From NCBI RefSeq assembly GCF_035325945.1, contig NZ_DAOKYX010000014.1, positions 1-64,000 on the forward strand: a stretch of 64,000 nt of DNA, read 5' to 3'. Shown in pieces: positions 8,454 to 17,061 of this stretch (position 1 is the stretch's first letter; each line of letters starts with the position of its first letter). The notes below the pieces were generated by a model. It had not been told where the DNA came from. It did no database searches and saw only the letters and a list, made by a program, of their open reading frames with translations. This stretch comes from Parvibaculum sp035325945. Lineage in GTDB: Bacteria > Pseudomonadota > Alphaproteobacteria > Parvibaculales > Parvibaculaceae. The translations under genes were made by a program, and so were the position numbers.

Positions 8454-9701
8454 TTAGTCGGCCGCGCTCGTCTGATTGACCTGGGCCCTTGCGACGGACG
8501 CCTTCACAACCGGAATTTCGTGGTCGGCGAGCGGCTTCATCCAGTTCTTGCGGGCGAGCGCCGCTTCGATGAAAGGCTGAAGCTCGCGCGCCTTCCTTTC
8601 TTCCCGCGCCGCAGCGTCGGCCTTGAATTCAGGCATCACCTCGGCGGCGAAGAGTTCGAGCGACTCGCAGATGTGATCATGCCTGTTGCGGCCCGCCTGC
8701 TGCATGAAGATCACCTGATCGACGCCCGCAGACTGGAAAGCCTTGAGATGAGCGCGCATGTCGTCCGGCGTGCCGATGCCGGTCGCGATCTGATCGGCGC
8801 GCGCAGCGGCCTCGATCACCTCTTCCGTGCGGTTGCCACGCGCCCTGATGTAGTCACCCCACATGTCGGTGCGGCCCGGCACCGTGTCGTGAGCCACCAG
8901 CGCGTTGAGCGCATAGCCGAAGAACTCGAAGCCCTCATGGCCGCGCCGAATCGCCTCGGCGCGATCCTTGTGCACGGAGAAGTTCGAAACCATCGCGATA
9001 TTGGCGTTGACCGAGTGGCCGATAGGCACGCATTGCTCGGACTTGATGATGCCGTAATAGATGTCCGACCAGACCTGCGCCTCTTTCGGATCGACGAAGG
9101 AGAAGGCGAGCGCGCCGAGCCCGAGCGAGGCCGCAACCTTGATCGTGTCGCGATTGGTGCATGCCATCCACATGGGCGGGTGCGGCTCCTGCACCGGCTT
9201 CGGCAGCACGTTGCGGCAGGGCATGGAAAAATACTTGCCCTCGAAGCCTGGATAGGGATCGAGCACCATCATGTTGGCGATCTGCTCGGCCGCCTCCAGC
9301 GCCATGGCGCGCTTCTCGCGGGCGGGAATGTCGAAGCCGCCAAGCTCGAGCCGCGTCGCGCCTTCGCCGATGCCGAATTCGACGCGGCCGTTGGAGATGA
9401 TGTCGAGCGTGGCGAGCCCTTCGGCGGTGCGGGCCGGATGATTGTAGTTCGGGATCACCTGACGGATGCCGTGGCCGATCCTGATGCGCGATGTGCGCGC
9501 GGCGGCGGCGGACAGAAATACTTCGGGTGCGGATGAATGGGAGTATTCATCGAGGAAGTGATGCTCGACCTCCCAGGCGTAGTCGTAGCCCAGCCGGTCG
9601 GCGAGCACCACCTGATCGAGCGCTTCATGGAAGAGCCGCGCCTCGTCGCCCTTCTTCCAGGGTTTCGGCAGTTGCAGCTCGTAGAACACTCCGAATTTCA
9701 T
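8454..9701 (-). CDS. LLM-class flavin-dependent oxidoreductase (luciferase-like)
   Basis: A 415-residue bacterial-luciferase-like TIM-barrel protein, probably an F420- or FMN-dependent monooxygenase or dehydrogenase. Visible family features are the N-terminal MKFGVFYELQLP strand, the VEHHFLDEYS segment near the flavin pocket, and GIGEGATRLELGGF. An extended C-terminal helix runs from about residue 350. A GGAGGA site lies directly upstream of the ATG. Neighbours do not indicate the substrate. Confidence 0.88.
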   Translation of the reverse strand: MKFGVFYELQLPKPWKKGDEARLFHEALDQVVLADRLGYDYAWEVEHHFLDEYSHSSAPEVFLSAAAARTSRIRIGHGIRQVIPNYNHPARTAEGLATLDIISNGRVEFGIGEGATRLELGGFDIPAREKRAMALEAAEQIANMMVLDPYPGFEGKYFSMPCRNVLPKPVQEPHPPMWMACTNRDTIKVAASLGLGALAFSFVDPKEAQVWSDIYYGIIKSEQCVPIGHSVNANIAMVSNFSVHKDRAEAIRRGHEGFEFFGYALNALVAHDTVPGRTDMWGDYIRARGNRTEEVIEAAARADQIATGIGTPDDMRAHLKAFQSAGVDQVIFMQQAGRNRHDHICESLELFAAEVMPEFKADAAAREERKARELQPFIEAALARKNWMKPLADHEIPVVKASVARAQVNQTSAAD

Positions 9702-9842
9702 CGAATCCTCCTACCATGCAAAATTGGTTTTGGAGGAGTATAGGCATTCGGCACGACGCTTCGAGCGCTTCATTACCCGCGAACAATCGGAATGCATCTC
9801 CGCGCGGAAGCAACTCCGTCAGAACACGGCCTGAGCGCCGAC

Positions 9843-10070
9843 TTATCGCGCCAGTCCGGCGCTGTGACGCCACTCGAGCTGGTGGCGGGCGGCAAGGGCG
9901 CGGGCGGTGTTCGATTCCTCCATGACGAGGCGTCTCAGCTCGTCGTCGCTCAGGCTCGTCAGATCGATGGGGCCCTTCTCCTCGACAGCGCGGCGCATCA
10001 CATGCTGGGAGTCGTAGAAGGAGACACGGCGGCGGCCCGTCCACGATCTCCACAAATCGGCAAGCGACAT
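9843..10070 (-). CDS. Small hypothetical protein (75 residues)
   Basis: A 75-residue, charge-rich, probably helical soluble protein with no recognised motif and no signal or membrane segment. The ATG at 10070 has a GAGG-type site a little far upstream (about 11 bases). It stands alone between the luciferase-like gene (same strand) and a divergent glycerophosphodiesterase. Coding is inferred from start context and sensible composition. Function unknown. Confidence 0.55.
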   Translation of the reverse strand: MSLADLWRSWTGRRRVSFYDSQHVMRRAVEEKGPIDLTSLSDDELRRLVMEESNTARALAARHQLEWRHSAGLAR

Positions 10071-10327
10071 CTGTCCATACCCTCTTCCTGCCCGGCTGCG
10101 TTCCGCTCCTCACGCTGCCCAGGCCGCTCAAGGCTGAATCACACATAAAGTCCTAGTTCATAAGTTCTGTTATTTGCCGATAAAAGTAAATAGCGCGGCA
10201 CCTCCATCGGGGGCGGACAGGCTCAGAAAGCCTCCATTCCGGCCATTTTTCGAGGGAAGCGGCGTGACCGCAGAGCGCGGGACGGGCTAGCTTGTCGATC
10301 GTCAGCGACAGGGGGAACCACCGGACA

Positions 10328-11284
10328 ATGACCAAGACATGCGAGATCGCCCATCGCGGGGGCGCGGGGCTCTGGCCGGAAAACACGCTCGAGGCCTTCG
10401 AACGGGCCATCGAGGGGGGCGCGGACGGCATCGAACTCGACGTCCATCTGAGCCGGGACGGCGTTCTCGTCGTCCATCACGACGAGAGCCTGAAGCCCTC
10501 CATCGCGCGGGGGCCGGGCGGCAAATGGGTCGAGCGGCCGACGCCCCTCATCAAGGAACTAAGCTTCGCCGAACTTCAGACCTATGACATCGGAAGGCTG
10601 CGCCCGGGGTCCGGCTATGGGGCGCGCTATCCGGAACAGACCCCCATCGACGGCGCGCGCATCCCGCGGCTCGAAGATGTCTACGCGCTTGCGAAACGCA
10701 GCGCGAAGCCCGGCTTCATCCTCTATGTCGAACTCAAGACGGCGCTTCTCGACCTCTCCCGCTCGGCCGCGCCCGAGGCGCTCGCCGAGGCGGCAGTGGC
10801 GCTCGCAAGGCGCATGGGGATGACGGAGCAGACCGTCTTCGTCTCCTTCGACTGGCGGGCGCTTGCGCAGGCGAAGAAGATCGCGCCCGAGATCCGCAAC
10901 GCTTTCACGACGCTCCCCTTCTTCCAGATCGACCCCGCCGACCCTTCCGCGACGCGCGACGCGCCGGGCTCGGAAGATTTCGAGCTGCGCGCGGCATCGG
11001 CGTCCGGCGCGCCATGGGCGGCGGGCTTCGACTGGCGCGATCAGGCGGGAACGGATTTCGCCGAACGCATGCTAAGGGCGATTGCCGCCGGCCCTGCCGA
11101 TGGCTGGTTCTCCTGGTTCGGCGACGTGACCGCGAAGACCGCGCCGCTCGCCAGATCGCTCGGCCTCACGGTTTCCTGCTGGACGGTCGACGAGCCCACC
11201 GAGATGCGCCGCCTTGCCGCGCTCGGCGTCGATGCGATTCTGACCGACCGCCCGGACCGTCTCAGGGCCGTGCTCGCCGCATGA
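10328..11284 (+). CDS. Glycerophosphodiester phosphodiesterase family protein
   Basis: A 318-residue GDPD TIM-barrel enzyme, probably hydrolysing glycerophosphodiesters to an alcohol and glycerol 3-phosphate. The N-terminus carries the catalytic signature (AHRGG...PENT, then GIELDVHLSRDG and the HHD histidine). The C-terminus has the usual GLTVSCWTVDEP strand and an ILTDRPD ending. No signal peptide is apparent, so it is likely cytosolic. I chose the ATG at 10328; a TTG at 10292 is an alternative. A strong terminator follows. Confidence 0.9.
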   Translation: MTKTCEIAHRGGAGLWPENTLEAFERAIEGGADGIELDVHLSRDGVLVVHHDESLKPSIARGPGGKWVERPTPLIKELSFAELQTYDIGRLRPGSGYGARYPEQTPIDGARIPRLEDVYALAKRSAKPGFILYVELKTALLDLSRSAAPEALAEAAVALARRMGMTEQTVFVSFDWRALAQAKKIAPEIRNAFTTLPFFQIDPADPSATRDAPGSEDFELRAASASGAPWAAGFDWRDQAGTDFAERMLRAIAAGPADGWFSWFGDVTAKTAPLARSLGLTVSCWTVDEPTEMRRLAALGVDAILTDRPDRLRAVLAA

Positions 11285-11299
11285 GCGCCCCGGAACGGC

Positions 11300-11328
11300 A
11301 AAAGGCCCGGCTCATCGCCGGGCCTTTT
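11300..11328 (+). terminator. Bidirectional intrinsic terminator between GDPD gene and infC
   Basis: A 12-bp perfect stem (11300-11311 with 11317-11328, 5-base loop) is bordered by A/T tracts on both arms, giving a short U-run on either strand. It lies between convergent genes and probably serves both. Confidence 0.85.
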
Positions 11329-11353
11329 CCGTCTCGATCCTTGCGCGGCTGCC

Positions 11354-11890
11354 TTACCTCGGCGCCAGCACCATGACCATCTGCCGCCCTTCGAGGCGCG
11401 GATAGGATTCGACCTTGGCGACCGCGTCCACCTGATCCTTGACGCGGTTGAGAAGCTGCATCCCGAGTTCCTGATGCGCCATCTCGCGGCCGCGGAAGCG
11501 CAGGGTCACCTTCACCTTGTCGCCTTCCTCGAAGAAGCGAAGCATGCTCTTCATCTTCACGTCATAGTCATGCGTGTCGATGTTCGGGCGCATCTTGATT
11601 TCCTTGACCTCGACGGTCTTCTGCTTCTTGCGCGCCTCGTTGGCCTTTTTCTGGGCCTGATACTTGAATTTGCCGAAGTCCAGCAGCTTGCAGACAGGCG
11701 GCTTCGCGTTGGGCGAGACTTCGACGAGATCGAGCCCCGCTTCCTCGGCCATGCGCATCGCTTCTGCTGTGGGAATGACACCCCGCTTTTCGCCGTCGGC
11801 GTCGATGAACAGAACCGTCGGCTCATCGATCATTTCGTTGATGCGCGGGCCCTCGCGGGTGGGCGGCGCCTGAATCGGTCTGCGAGCTAT
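11354..11890 (-). CDS. infC: Translation initiation factor IF-3, apparent AUA start
   Basis: A 178-residue IF-3 that binds the 30S subunit and enforces start-codon fidelity. Both domains are complete: N-domain with RINEMI and the DLVEVSPNAKPPVCKLLDFGK region, and C-domain ending RQMVMVLAPR. The best start is ATA at 11890: a GGAGAAGG site ends a few bases upstream, and no in-frame ATG occurs before the conserved N-terminus. The only upstream alternative is a GTG at 11935 with poor context. Rare start codons in infC are the basis of its autoregulation. Confidence 0.93.
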   Translation of the reverse strand: MARRPIQAPPTREGPRINEMIDEPTVLFIDADGEKRGVIPTAEAMRMAEEAGLDLVEVSPNAKPPVCKLLDFGKFKYQAQKKANEARKKQKTVEVKEIKMRPNIDTHDYDVKMKSMLRFFEEGDKVKVTLRFRGREMAHQELGMQLLNRVKDQVDAVAKVESYPRLEGRQMVMVLAPR

Positions 11891-12019
11891 GTAACCTTCT
11901 CCTTTAGCTGGTCCGCAGTCGCGCTCCGGCCTCACCGGGCCGACCCCGCGCCAGAAAGCGCGGACGAAAGAGCTGCACGGTCTCGATCAGACCCACCTGC
12001 GGACATTCGTTGGTGCAAT

Positions 12020-12048
12020 GCTATAGATTTGAAGCGCGCGCCCCGCAA
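12020..12048 (-). promoter_or_regulatory. Candidate infC promoter
   Basis: Minus-strand -35 TTGCGG (12043-12048) and -10 TATAGC (12020-12025) with a 17-base spacer. Predicted leader to infC is about 120 bases. The match is moderate. Confidence 0.4.
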
Positions 12049-12049
12049 G

Positions 12050-12403
12050 TCAAGAAAGGCCTTTGCCAGGGCCCGCCCCCACTCCCAGAGCATCGCGATC
12101 GTGCCATTGTGGCTTCGGCCACACACAAAGGCGCATGAAGCGCGTCGGTGCGCGGCCGTCCAGGTCATAGATATGCACGATACGCGCCCATGCAATACGC
12201 CGCATGAGCGCAAGGAAGCGGGCGAGCCCTCGCGGCAGGCCTTCCGGCCAAACTTCATCGGCCAAAGGCGAGAGGCGCGGCGCGGCCTGTGCCGTCGTGA
12301 GCAGCACGAGATGCGCGCCCGGATGACGCGCCCGCAAGGCGCGAAGCGCCGTTTCACCATCGGCGGCATCGAAGAGAAGCGCGAGGACCGGCCCCTCAGC
12401 CAC
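12050..12403 (-). CDS. Short GT9-like (heptosyltransferase N-terminal-like) protein
   Basis: A 117-residue protein whose layout (hydrophobic strand, a RARHPGAHLVLLTT strand-turn, LADEVWPEG, then a HIYDLDGRAPTR segment) resembles the N-terminal Rossmann half of GT9 ADP-heptose glycosyltransferases. The C-terminal donor-binding half is absent, so it is a truncated relative or a distinct small protein. The GTG start at 12403 overlaps the end of the upstream glycosyltransferase by 8 bases, with an AGGA site in front, so it is coupled to that gene. The assignment is tentative. Confidence 0.55.
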   Translation of the reverse strand: MAEGPVLALLFDAADGETALRALRARHPGAHLVLLTTAQAAPRLSPLADEVWPEGLPRGLARFLALMRRIAWARIVHIYDLDGRAPTRFMRLCVWPKPQWHDRDALGVGAGPGKGLS

Positions 12404-13610
12404 GCTTCTTCCTCGGGCGCCTTCCGGCGCGGGGATGGCTGCGCGCATCGGCGATGAGCTGGGCATAGACGGCAAGCGTCGCGCGGGACATCGTCTCGAG
12501 CGAATAATGCGCCCGCGCATGGGCACGGCCTCGCGCGCCCATGGCGCGGCGCCCCTCCGCGCCGAGATCGATCAGGCGGCGCATGGCGGCGGCAAGCGCA
12601 TCCGCATCGCCCGGCGGCACGGCAAGGCCCGTTTCCGCGTTGACGGTTTCGCGCTGCCCGCCCGCGTCGGACACGATGACGGGGCGCCCCATGGCCTGCG
12701 CCTCGACGCTCGCGCGGCCAAAAGGCTCGGCCTCGATCGAAGGCGCGAGCACCACATCGCTCAGCGCATAGGCCGCCGGCATGTCCTCGCAATGACCGAC
12801 GATGCGGACGATCTCTTCGAGCCCTTCGGCCGCGATCTTCGCCTCAAGTTCGCTCACATAGGCATCGCGCCCTTGCGCGTCGCCCGCCAGCAGCAATTCG
12901 AAATTCTCGACGCCCGCAGCCTTGAGCTTCGCCGCCGCCTCGACTGCGACCGCTTGCCCCTTCCAGCGGGTAAGGCGCGCAGCCAGCAGAAAGACGGTGC
13001 GCCCGCTCCCGCCCGCTTTCCAGCGCCGGTGCAGCCCCGCGATGCGCTCGGGCGGAACGGCGGCCTCGTCGAAGGTGGCGGTGTCGATGCCGCGCGGCAC
13101 GGTGAAGATGCGGGCGGGGTCCGGCGCGTGAATGCGCGCGATGCGCGCCGCCGTGTAGGCGGAGTTCGCGATCACCGCGTCGCCGCGCGCCATGACCGAA
13201 TTGTAGAAGACCTTGATGCGCGGCGCCTCATGTACCTTGGAGTGATAGGTGGTGACGAAGGGAACATGGAGCCTGCGCGCGGCGGCCAGCGCGCTCCAGC
13301 CGGGGGCGCGGCTTCGCGCGTGAATGAGATCGACCTTTTCGCGTTCGGCGAGCCGGGTCAGCCGCTCCACGTTGAGCGCCATGATGATCGGGTTCTTGGA
13401 GTGAACGTCCATCTCGAAATGCGTGGCGCCCGCAGCCTCGAGTTCCTTCAGCATGCGCCCTCCGGAACTGGCGACGAGGGCGCGGCCGCCCGCCGCGACA
13501 ATGGCATGCGCCATGTCGATCGTGGTGCGCTCGGCGCCGCCCGTATCGAGCGCGGGGATGACCTGAAGGATTGTCGGGCGGGGCGAAAGATCTCTGAAAG
13601 CAATGGACAC
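12396..13610 (-). CDS. Glycosyltransferase family 4 protein
   Basis: A 404-residue GT-B enzyme likely acting on cell-envelope glycan. The N-terminal acceptor domain includes LDTGGAERTTIDMA, and the C-terminal donor domain includes LLAARLTRWKG and the EAEPFGRASVEAQAMG segment with the paired acidic residues of GT4. A basic C-terminal tail ends in RPRKKRG. I chose GTG at 13610 for its AAGGAA site; an ATG at 13640 would add ten residues. The overlapping downstream GT9-like fragment suggests a joint role in glycan assembly. Confidence 0.85.
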   Translation of the reverse strand: MSIAFRDLSPRPTILQVIPALDTGGAERTTIDMAHAIVAAGGRALVASSGGRMLKELEAAGATHFEMDVHSKNPIIMALNVERLTRLAEREKVDLIHARSRAPGWSALAAARRLHVPFVTTYHSKVHEAPRIKVFYNSVMARGDAVIANSAYTAARIARIHAPDPARIFTVPRGIDTATFDEAAVPPERIAGLHRRWKAGGSGRTVFLLAARLTRWKGQAVAVEAAAKLKAAGVENFELLLAGDAQGRDAYVSELEAKIAAEGLEEIVRIVGHCEDMPAAYALSDVVLAPSIEAEPFGRASVEAQAMGRPVIVSDAGGQRETVNAETGLAVPPGDADALAAAMRRLIDLGAEGRRAMGARGRAHARAHYSLETMSRATLAVYAQLIADARSHPRAGRRPRKKRG

Positions 13611-13672
13611 GCGGAGTTCCTTGGCCGATCTATGCCGCATGGTCGAATGTGGAACGGCAGACGGACAACACC

Positions 13673-14455
13673 ATGACGGACGGACAGGAACCCCGCAAGC
13701 TCGCCCGCCCCGATGGCGAAAGCATCGCCTATCTCACCGAGCGCCCCGATAGCCCGGCAGGCCCGACGGGGCTCACCTGGCTCGGCGGCTTCAAATCGGA
13801 CATGACGGGCACCAAGGCCGAAGCGCTCGCAGCCTGGGCGCGGAAGGCGAAGAGGCATTTCCTGCGCTTCGACTATTTCGCGCATGGCGCCTCGTCGGGC
13901 GATTTCCGCGAGGGGACGATCGGGCGCTGGCGCGACGACGCGCTCGCCGCCATCGACACGCTGGCTGAAGGCCCGCAAATTCTCGTCGGCTCGAGCATGG
14001 GCGGCTGGATCGCGCTTCTCGCCGCGCTGGCAAGGCCCGAGCGCGTGAAGGCGCTTATCCTCATCGCGCCCGCGCCCGACTTCACCGAGGAACTGATGTG
14101 GAAGGGCTTTGCGCCCGAAATCCGCCGGACACTCGAACGCGACGGCATCTATCGCCAGCCCTCGGCCTATGACGAGGCGCCCTATGAGATCACGATGAAG
14201 CTCATCGAGGAGGGGCGGCGGCACCTCCTCCTCGACAAGCCGATCCCGCTCGACCTGCCTGTGCGCATCCTGCAAGGCATGGAAGACCCGGACGTGCCCT
14301 GGACGCACGCCATGCGCCTCGTCGACGCGCTCACCTCGCGCGAGGTCGCGATCACGCTCACCAAATCGGGAGATCACAGGCTCTCGACACCAGCCGACAT
14401 CGCCCGGCTCGTCCAGACGGCCGAAACGCTGATCGCCGAAATCGAAACGCGCTGA
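13673..14455 (+). CDS. Alpha/beta hydrolase (ABHD10-like thioesterase type)
   Basis: A 260-residue cytosolic alpha/beta hydrolase. The N-terminal WLGGFKSDMTGTKA segment, the FDYFAHGASSG turn and the nucleophile elbow VGSSMGG give an intact Ser; the acid is likely in GMEDPDVPW and the His in SGDHRLS. These match bacterial relatives of mammalian ABHD10 depalmitoylase. Substrate unproved. It is divergent from the glycosyltransferase. Confidence 0.85.
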   Translation: MTDGQEPRKLARPDGESIAYLTERPDSPAGPTGLTWLGGFKSDMTGTKAEALAAWARKAKRHFLRFDYFAHGASSGDFREGTIGRWRDDALAAIDTLAEGPQILVGSSMGGWIALLAALARPERVKALILIAPAPDFTEELMWKGFAPEIRRTLERDGIYRQPSAYDEAPYEITMKLIEEGRRHLLLDKPIPLDLPVRILQGMEDPDVPWTHAMRLVDALTSREVAITLTKSGDHRLSTPADIARLVQTAETLIAEIETR

Positions 14456-14492
14456 CATGGCCGGGCATGCGTGCCCGCGCCGTCAGCCCGTC

Positions 14493-15401
14493 TCATCGCC
14501 CTTCTTCATCGGCCATGAGCGCCGCCAGCCCCTCGCGATAGGTCGGATAGCGGAGTTCGACGCCCAGCTCCTCGCGGATGCGGCGATTGGAGACGCGCTT
14601 CGATTCCGCATAGAAGCTCCGCGCCATGGGCGAAAGCTCCGCCCTGGCGAATTCGATTTCGGGCGGCGCCTCGCGGCCGAGCAGATGCGCGGCATGGGCG
14701 ACCACATCCTGCGGCGGCGCGGGCTCGTCGTCGCAGACATTGTAAGCCGCGCCCGGATGCGGATGCGCGATCGAGGCTTCGAGCACGGCGGCGATGTCCT
14801 CGACATGGATGCGCGAGAAGACCTGCCCCGGCTTCACGATGCGCCTCGCCGTGCCGTCGATCACGCCCCGCAGCTGGTTGCGCCCGGGCCCGTAAATGCC
14901 CGCGAGGCGGAAGATGTGGAGCGGCAGACGCGCGCGGGCGGCAAGCGCGCGCCATGCTTCCTCTGCTTCGAGGCGGCGATGCCCGCGCTCCGTCGTCGGC
15001 GCGAGCGGCGTTTCCTCCGTCACCCAGTCGCCGCCGCGATCGCCATAGACGCCCGTGGTCGAAAGATAGGCCATCCATTCGAGCCGGGGCGCGAGGCGCG
15101 CAATGTCCCCGGCATGGGCGGCGAAGACCGGATCGCCCGCCTCCCCCGGCGGCACGGAGAGCAGGAGATGCGTCGTGCCGGCAAGCGCCGCCGCCGGATC
15201 GTCAAGCGGACGGCCTTCGCCGAAAAGGTATGCCTCCACGCCTCCGGCGCGGAGCCGCGCGGCCTTCTCCTCGCCGCGGCAGGTGCCCGCGATGGCGTAG
15301 CCGCGCGCGCGGAGCCGATGCGCAAGGCTCGCGGCGCTATAGCCGAGGCCGAAGCAGAAGAGCCTCTTTCCGTCGCCGTTCACGCCGCTTCCCTTCACCA
15401 T
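14493..15401 (-). CDS. NAD(P)-dependent epimerase/dehydratase-like SDR (YeeZ type)
   Basis: A 302-residue extended-SDR-like protein. The N-terminal Rossmann turn is CFGLGYSAASLA, followed by the YLSTTGVYGDRGG strand and a FRLAGIYGPGR region. The usual YxxxK pair is not evident, as in the YeeZ group, so catalysis is uncertain. I chose the ATG at 15401, preceded by GGAGTGGA. It is convergent with the hydrolase at 13673-14455 and divergent from the TPR gene. Confidence 0.8.
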   Translation of the reverse strand: MVKGSGVNGDGKRLFCFGLGYSAASLAHRLRARGYAIAGTCRGEEKAARLRAGGVEAYLFGEGRPLDDPAAALAGTTHLLLSVPPGEAGDPVFAAHAGDIARLAPRLEWMAYLSTTGVYGDRGGDWVTEETPLAPTTERGHRRLEAEEAWRALAARARLPLHIFRLAGIYGPGRNQLRGVIDGTARRIVKPGQVFSRIHVEDIAAVLEASIAHPHPGAAYNVCDDEPAPPQDVVAHAAHLLGREAPPEIEFARAELSPMARSFYAESKRVSNRRIREELGVELRYPTYREGLAALMADEEGR

Positions 15402-15452
15402 TCCACTCCGTTTCGCTTGCAAACTCGCCAAGGCTCGACGACCTTAAGCCGC

Positions 15453-16220
15453 ATGTCGAGCCTCCGCCAAATCCTCGCCCTCGCCGCAATCCTCATGAGC
15501 CTCCTTCTCGCGCAGGCAGCAGAGGCGGCCGAGCCGAGCTACGAGGACTGCACGGCATTGCTCGAAACCAATGCCCCCAAGGCGCTCGCCTATGCGCGCG
15601 ACTGGAAGGCGCATGAGGGCGGCGCGGCGGCGCTTCATTGCGAGGCGCTGGCTCTTTCGGCGCTCGGTGAGGCGGATGAGGCGGCGGCCGCCTTCAGCCA
15701 TCTTGCGGAAGGCATGACGGGCGCTCCCGCCGCGGCGCGGGCCGAGGTCTATGCGCAGGCCGGCAATGCCTGGGCGCTGGCGGCGAACCTCGCCAAGGCC
15801 GAGGAAGCGCTGGGCGAGGCGATCGCGCTGGCGCCCTCCGAACCTCTCTACCGCATCGGGCGGGCGCGTGTCCGCGCCCTCGCAGGCCAATGGGAGGGCG
15901 TGCGCGCCGATGCGAGCGAGGCGCTGGCCGAAAGCCCGAGTTCCGTCGAGGCGCTGACGCTGCGCGCGCTGGCGCTCCGCAATCTCGGCTATCCGAAGGC
16001 GGCGGTGGCGGATGCCGAGCGCGCCGTTTCGATCGCGCCGCATAATCTCGAAGCCCTGCTCGAGCGGGGACGGGTACGCGCGGAAACCGGCAATGTCGCG
16101 GGCGCGCGCGCCGACTGGCAGGACGTCATCCGCTTCGCGCGGGAGACGGGACGGAGTTCCGATCCTTCGGCGCAGGCCGCTGCCGCCTATCTCGCAAAGC
16201 CGGGCAAGGCGGGGAAATAG
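15453..16220 (+). CDS. Exported tetratricopeptide-repeat protein
   Basis: A 255-residue protein with a Sec signal peptide (hydrophobic core about 6-20, cleavage after AEA near 25), so probably periplasmic. The mature part is Ala-rich, with helix-turn-helix repeats of about 34 residues, most clearly at about 95-215 (for example LAKAEEALGEAIALAP and YPKAAVADAERAVSIAP). The partner is unknown. The open frame extends much further upstream only because of high GC; the signal peptide fixes the start at the ATG at 15453. Confidence 0.8.
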   Translation: MSSLRQILALAAILMSLLLAQAAEAAEPSYEDCTALLETNAPKALAYARDWKAHEGGAAALHCEALALSALGEADEAAAAFSHLAEGMTGAPAAARAEVYAQAGNAWALAANLAKAEEALGEAIALAPSEPLYRIGRARVRALAGQWEGVRADASEALAESPSSVEALTLRALALRNLGYPKAAVADAERAVSIAPHNLEALLERGRVRAETGNVAGARADWQDVIRFARETGRSSDPSAQAAAAYLAKPGKAGK

Positions 16221-16265
16221 CCCGACTTTTTCGGAACATGCGCACAATGCATGGGAAGGAAGAGA

Positions 16266-17044
16266 GCATGCACAGAGCTGCTGACATCGGTGCGAGCAAG
16301 GTGCCGGAAGTCACTCTCACTTTCTGGGTCATCAAGGTCGCAGCGACCACGCTCGGCGAAACGGGTGGCGACGCCGTGTCGATGTCACTCGATCTCGGCT
16401 ATGCGGTCGGCAGCCTCATCTTCATCGGCCTTCTTCTCGTCACTGTGCTCACCCAGATCAGGGCGAAGACTTTCCACCCGTTCCTTTATTGGATGGTTAT
16501 CATCGCGACCACCATGGCGGGCACGACCATGGCGGATTTCGCCGATCGCTCGCTCGGCATTGGTTATGCGGGTGGCTCTTCCATCCTCTTCGCGTTGCTC
16601 GCGGCATCGCTCGGCGTATGGCACTGGTCGGAAGGATCCGTTTCCGTCGCCTCCGTCGTATCCCCCCGCGTCGAGGCGTTCTATTGGATAACCATTCTCT
16701 TCTCGCAGACCCTCGGCACGGCGCTCGGGGACTGGATGGCCGACACCAACGGTCTTGGTTACGAAGGTGGAGCGATCGTTTTCGGCGTCGCGCTGGCGCT
16801 GGTCGCGGCGGCCTATTACTTCACGGACGTTTCACGAACACTGCTTTTCTGGAGCGCCTTCATTCTGACGCGGCCGCTTGGCGCCACCGTGGGCGATCTT
16901 CTCGACAAGCCGATCGAACATGGTGGGCTCGCCTTCAACCGCTTCACGGCTTCGGCGGTGCTTGCGGCCTTCATCGTCATCTGCCTACTGCTCCTGCCGC
17001 AAAAAGCCGGCAAGCATCCGGGTGAAAGCGCTGAAACAAGCTGA
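16266..17044 (+). CDS. COG4705-type membrane protein with four internal repeats
   Basis: A 258-residue multi-pass inner-membrane protein with about eight hydrophobic segments. A repeated motif of the form T-x-x-G-(T/D)-x-x-(G/A)-D...G-(I/L)-G-Y-x-G-G occurs four times, at about residues 23-48, 78-103, 143-169 and 197-222 (the last degenerate). The ATG at 16266 has a GGAAGGAAGAG site upstream and is preferred over the ATG at 16238. Function unknown in the family; the repeated glycine/acid turns suggest a pseudo-fourfold channel or carrier. Confidence 0.82.
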
Positions 17045-17061
17045 GGCTCGACGGCGCTCTA

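Noticed and set aside
14457..15452. Long upstream extension of the TPR protein frame
   Set aside because: The signal peptide begins at 15453, and the upstream part is antisense to an SDR gene.
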